Source of the DNA: Chroococcidiopsidaceae cyanobacterium CP_BM_RX_35
GTDB lineage: Bacteria; Cyanobacteriota; Cyanobacteriia; Cyanobacteriales; Chroococcidiopsidaceae
NCBI GenBank assembly: GCA_019242465.1
Contig: JAFAVL010000612.1
Location: forward strand, 1 to 9,842
Length of the DNA stretch: 9,842 bases
Direction: 5' to 3'
The notes under the pieces are model-generated. The model had not been told where the DNA came from. It made no database searches and saw only the letters and a list, made by a program, of their open reading frames with translations. Each line of letters opens with the position of its first letter. The first letter of the stretch is position 1. Of the stretch, positions 8,045-9,842 are shown one piece after another. Made by a program: the position numbers and the translations under genes.

Positions 8045-8098
8045 GAGGGGAAAGGTTGAGGGGGAAAGAGATAAATTCCCCTTCAACTATTTCCCTTC
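8045..8098. terminator. Hairpin between convergent genes, probable bidirectional terminator
   Basis: GTTGAGGGGGAA (8055-8066) pairs with TTCCCCTTCAAC (8076-8087) over 12 positions with one G-T, closing a 9-nt loop. The stem continues outward, with one bulged A at 8089, to 8045 and 8098. It starts directly after the amidase stop (8041-8043) and ends 14 nt from the aldolase stop (8113-8115), so it can serve both genes. There is no clean T-tract on either side, only a pyrimidine-rich run on the plus strand, so termination efficiency is uncertain. Confidence 0.65.
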
Positions 8099-8112
8099 CC
8101 CCTTCTCGTTGC

Positions 8113-9195
8113 TTAGACCGTTACAGCTGTCTTCTTAATGACAGCGTCCAACTCGCCCTTGGCGTACTTAGCAGCAAACTCGTCCAAATTCAACTGCTTA
8201 ATCTTGCTCCCTTGACCAGCAGAGCCAAATGCTTGATAGCGTTCTGCACAAACCTTCTGCATATACTTAATTGAAGGCTTGAGGAAGTGACGGGGATCGA
8301 ACTCCTTCGGGTCTTGGGTTAGAGCTTCACGGACGGCAGCAGTGATTGCTAAACGGTTATCCGTATCGATATTAACCTTACGAACACCGCTCTTGATTCC
8401 TTTCTGGATTTCTTCGATTGGCACGCCATAAGTTTCAGGAATCTGACCACCATGTTTGTTAATGATGGCGATCAAGTCTTCTGGTACAGAGGACGAACCA
8501 TGCATGACCAAGTGAGTATTCGGGAGGCGGCTGTGAATTTCCTCGATCCGGCTAATCGCTAAAATCTCTCCGGTCGGCTTGCGGGTAAACTTATATGCCC
8601 CATGACTGGTACCGATAGCAACTGCCAAAGCATCTACCTGCGTTTGCTCCACAAAGTCCACAGCTTGGTCTGGGTCAGTCAACAACTGGTCGTGGGTTAA
8701 AACCCCTTCTGCCCCGTGACCGTCTTCTTTGTCACCCATGCCAGTTTCTAGAGAACCCAAGCAACCGAGTTCACCTTCAACGCTCACACCAACGGCGTGA
8801 GCCACTTTCACGACTTCGCTAGTCACTGCCACATTGTACTCGTAGCTAGCTGGAGTCTTAGCATCTGCCTCTAGCGAACCATCCATCATGACACTAGTAA
8901 AACCATGACTAACAGCAGAGTAGCAGGTAGATGGGCTATTGCCATGATCTTGGTGCATCGCGATGGGGATGTGGGGGTAAGTCTCCACCGCCGCCAAAAT
9001 TAAGTGGCGCAGAAAGTTCTCGCCAGCATACTTACGTGCACCACGAGAAGCTTGCAAAATGACAGGGCTATCGGTCTCATGGGCAGCCTGCATGATGGCT
9101 TGAATCTGCTCCATATTGTTCACGTTGTAAGCCGCGATACCGTAACCATTCTCAGCCGCATGATCTAGCAGCAGCCGCATTGGTACGAGCGCCAT
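8113..9195 (-). CDS. fba: Class II fructose-bisphosphate aldolase, Calvin-cycle subtype
   Basis: Zinc-dependent aldolase that condenses dihydroxyacetone phosphate with glyceraldehyde 3-phosphate (or with erythrose 4-phosphate) in the Calvin cycle, and runs the reverse reaction in glycolysis; cytoplasmic. The 360 residues are full length for this subtype. Visible active-site features: AMHQDHG with catalytic Asp83 and zinc ligand His84, the conserved EGELG motif (140-144), SHG with His198, MHGSSS with His232, and KVNIDTDNR (273-281) for phosphate binding. The insertion after EGELG ([14 protein letters not shown] region) is characteristic of the Calvin-cycle class IIB group. The start is fixed by a perfect AGGAGG (9203-9208) 7 nt upstream. 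It is transcribed away from ndhD and converges on the amidase gene. Nothing about it is unusual. Confidence 0.97.
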   Translation of the reverse strand: MALVPMRLLLDHAAENGYGIAAYNVNNMEQIQAIMQAAHETDSPVILQASRGARKYAGENFLRHLILAAVETYPHIPIAMHQDHGNSPSTCYSAVSHGFTSVMMDGSLEADAKTPASYEYNVAVTSEVVKVAHAVGVSVEGELGCLGSLETGMGDKEDGHGAEGVLTHDQLLTDPDQAVDFVEQTQVDALAVAIGTSHGAYKFTRKPTGEILAISRIEEIHSRLPNTHLVMHGSSSVPEDLIAIINKHGGQIPETYGVPIEEIQKGIKSGVRKVNIDTDNRLAITAAVREALTQDPKEFDPRHFLKPSIKYMQKVCAERYQAFGSAGQGSKIKQLNLDEFAAKYAKGELDAVIKKTAVTV

Positions 9196-9202
9196 AGATA
9201 GT

Positions 9203-9208
9203 CCTCCT
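9203..9208 (-). promoter_or_regulatory. Strong Shine-Dalgarno of the aldolase gene
   Basis: AGGAGG on the minus strand, 7 nt before the ATG. It contrasts with the weak or missing sites in front of both kinases and the amidase, and fits a highly expressed carbon-metabolism gene. Confidence 0.8.
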
Positions 9209-9321
9209 AGTTTAGTTATTAGCTAGTCAGTTGGAGACCAGCTTAATTCTTACGACAATCTTAAGATACTTTTAGTTTATCGGAAATTGGATCTGGGAAT
9301 TTGAGATTAGCCTTAAGTCCT

Positions 9322-9361
9322 GAAGAGGCAGGGGGGCAGGGGGCAGGGGGAGAGAAGAGAG
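9322..9361 (+). repeat. G-rich short repeat tract, arm A of an inverted pair
   Basis: Runs of G separated by CA (GCAGGGGGGCAGGGGGCAGGGG type). GCAGGGGGGCAGGGG (9328-9342) is the exact reverse complement of 9517-9531, and GAAGAGGCA (9322-9330) of 9537-9545, so this tract can pair with the C-rich tract downstream. It belongs to the same repeat style as 2325-2410. Confidence 0.75.
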
Positions 9362-9472
9362 CGTGTCCTCAATCCGGATCTCTAGTTTGCCCTATTTAGA
9401 TTGAATGTTTGAAAGTTGACAACAGATTTTACAGCAGCAATTCTCGCTCATCAACCCTCATAATCAGTCTTC

Positions 9473-9558
9473 CTTCTCTTCTGTCTCCCCTGCCCCTACT
9501 CCCCTACTCCCCTGCTCCCCTGCCCCCCTGCTCCTCTGCCTCTTCTCCCCTGCCTCTC
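9473..9558 (-). repeat. C-rich octamer repeat tract, arm B of an inverted pair
   Basis: On the plus strand, units of period 8 run from 9497: TACTCCCC twice, TGCTCCCC, TGCCCCCC, TGCTCCTC, TGCCTCTT, then CTCCCC and TGCCTCTC. On the minus strand this reads as GGGGAGTA/GGGGAGCA repeats immediately after the ndhD stop, so it would lie in the ndhD 3' untranslated region. It shares a 14-mer with the repeat inside the first kinase gene. Confidence 0.8.
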
Positions 9559-9842
9559 TTAACCCTGCTGCCTAGCGCTCAGCTCTGGTGCTTGAAACGA
9601 CACCGCTGGTACCTGCTGCCGACTAGCTAACGCTGGTACTGCATCCCGTAGCCGCGCCGTCAGTTGTAAGGTTGTAGAGTCATACATCTGAGTCAACATC
9701 TTGGGGTACAAACCTATGCCAATGATTGGCACCAACAGACAGGCAATAATAAACACCTCTCGCGGTTCCGCATCTACTAGGGCTTCATGGGAGGTTAACT
9801 CCTTGTTCTCTGCCCCGTAGAAAATCTCTCGCAGCATTGATA
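9559..9842 (-). CDS. ndhD: NAD(P)H-quinone oxidoreductase subunit 4 (NdhD), C-terminal part
   Basis: The last 94 or so residues of a proton-pumping, antiporter-like membrane subunit of the cyanobacterial NDH-1 complex (thylakoid respiration and cyclic electron flow). The reading frame continues past the window edge, so the gene is partial at its 5' end and the Met at 9837 is internal. Recognisable features are the LREIFYG motif, SHEALVDAEPREVF, and a hydrophobic helix IIACLLVPIIGIGLYP, followed by the LTARLRD tail; these match NdhD1-type proteins rather than the NdhD3/D4 CO2-uptake forms, though paralogue assignment from the tail alone is tentative. The stop (9559-9561) abuts the C-rich repeat tract. 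Confidence 0.88.
   Translation of the reverse strand, partial: SMLREIFYGAENKELTSHEALVDAEPREVFIIACLLVPIIGIGLYPKMLTQMYDSTTLQLTARLRDAVPALASRQQVPAVSFQAPELSARQQG

Larger units (their letters stand above)
9196..9558. other. ndhD-fba intergenic region
   Basis: This 363-nt spacer contains no credible gene. It holds the fba ribosome binding site near 9203, an A/T-rich stretch (about 9209-9310) that is the likely fba leader and promoter zone, a plus-strand G-rich tract (9322-9361), about 110 nt of unremarkable sequence, and a plus-strand C-rich tract (9473-9558) ending at the ndhD stop codon. No promoter hexamers match well enough to call. Confidence 0.7.

Noticed and set aside
8056..8274. Open frame of 72 codons on the plus strand
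   Set aside because: It overlaps the terminator hairpin and the antisense strand of the aldolase gene, with no recognisable protein or ribosome binding site.
9255..9285. Minus-strand TTTCCG/TAAGAT pair as the fba promoter
   Set aside because: The -35 matches only about three of six consensus bases and the -10 four of six; too weak to call in A/T-rich sequence.
9416..9444. TTGACA on the plus strand as a promoter
   Set aside because: No acceptable -10 hexamer at 16-18 nt and no plus-strand gene downstream, only ndhD antisense.
9473..9558. Regular repeats considered as a CRISPR array
   Set aside because: The 8-nt period, low complexity and absence of spacers or cas genes exclude CRISPR.
9409..9630. 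Open frame of 73 codons on the plus strand
   Set aside because: It is a read-through of the C-rich repeat and of ndhD antisense; the Pro/Leu/Ser composition comes from the repeat.

Overview
The window comes from a cyanobacterium. The evidence is a class II fructose-bisphosphate aldolase of the Calvin-cycle subtype, the C-terminus of an NdhD1-type subunit of the NDH-1 complex, two copies of the HIP1 palindrome (GCGATCGC), and GGGGAGCA-type G-rich short tandem repeats like the STRR repeats of filamentous and Chroococcidiopsis-like cyanobacteria. The genus cannot be fixed from sequence alone.

Layout. On the plus strand, 25-7201 is a signalling block: a 1205-residue CHASE3-HAMP-GAF hybrid histidine kinase with three receiver domains, a CheR-type methyltransferase (start reassigned to 3659), a CheB-type methylesterase without a receiver domain, and a REC-PAS-kinase-REC protein. 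The first three genes are 15-16 nt apart and look like one operon; the fourth follows after 102 nt. A Nit1-like amidase (7231-8043) follows on the same strand 29 nt later. A strong hairpin (8045-8098) lies between this gene and the convergent aldolase gene (8113-9195, minus). Upstream of the aldolase is a 363-nt spacer carrying two G/C-rich repeat tracts in inverted orientation, then the 3' end of ndhD (minus, cut by the window edge).

How the genes may work together. CheR and CheB normally add and remove methyl esters on glutamates of chemoreceptors, but no chemoreceptor, CheA or CheW is visible here. The adjacent membrane kinase has a long Glu/Gln-rich coiled coil between its GAF and kinase domains, in the place where an adaptation signal could act. 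My working idea is a methylation-tuned phosphorelay, with the second hybrid kinase as a possible partner. That is inference. The other main observation is a G-rich octamer repeat inside the first kinase gene, between its ATPase domain and first receiver. It has the same 8-nt period as the ndhD-aldolase spacer repeat, and loss or gain of one unit would end the protein just before the receivers. The amidase, aldolase and ndhD look like ordinary housekeeping neighbours.
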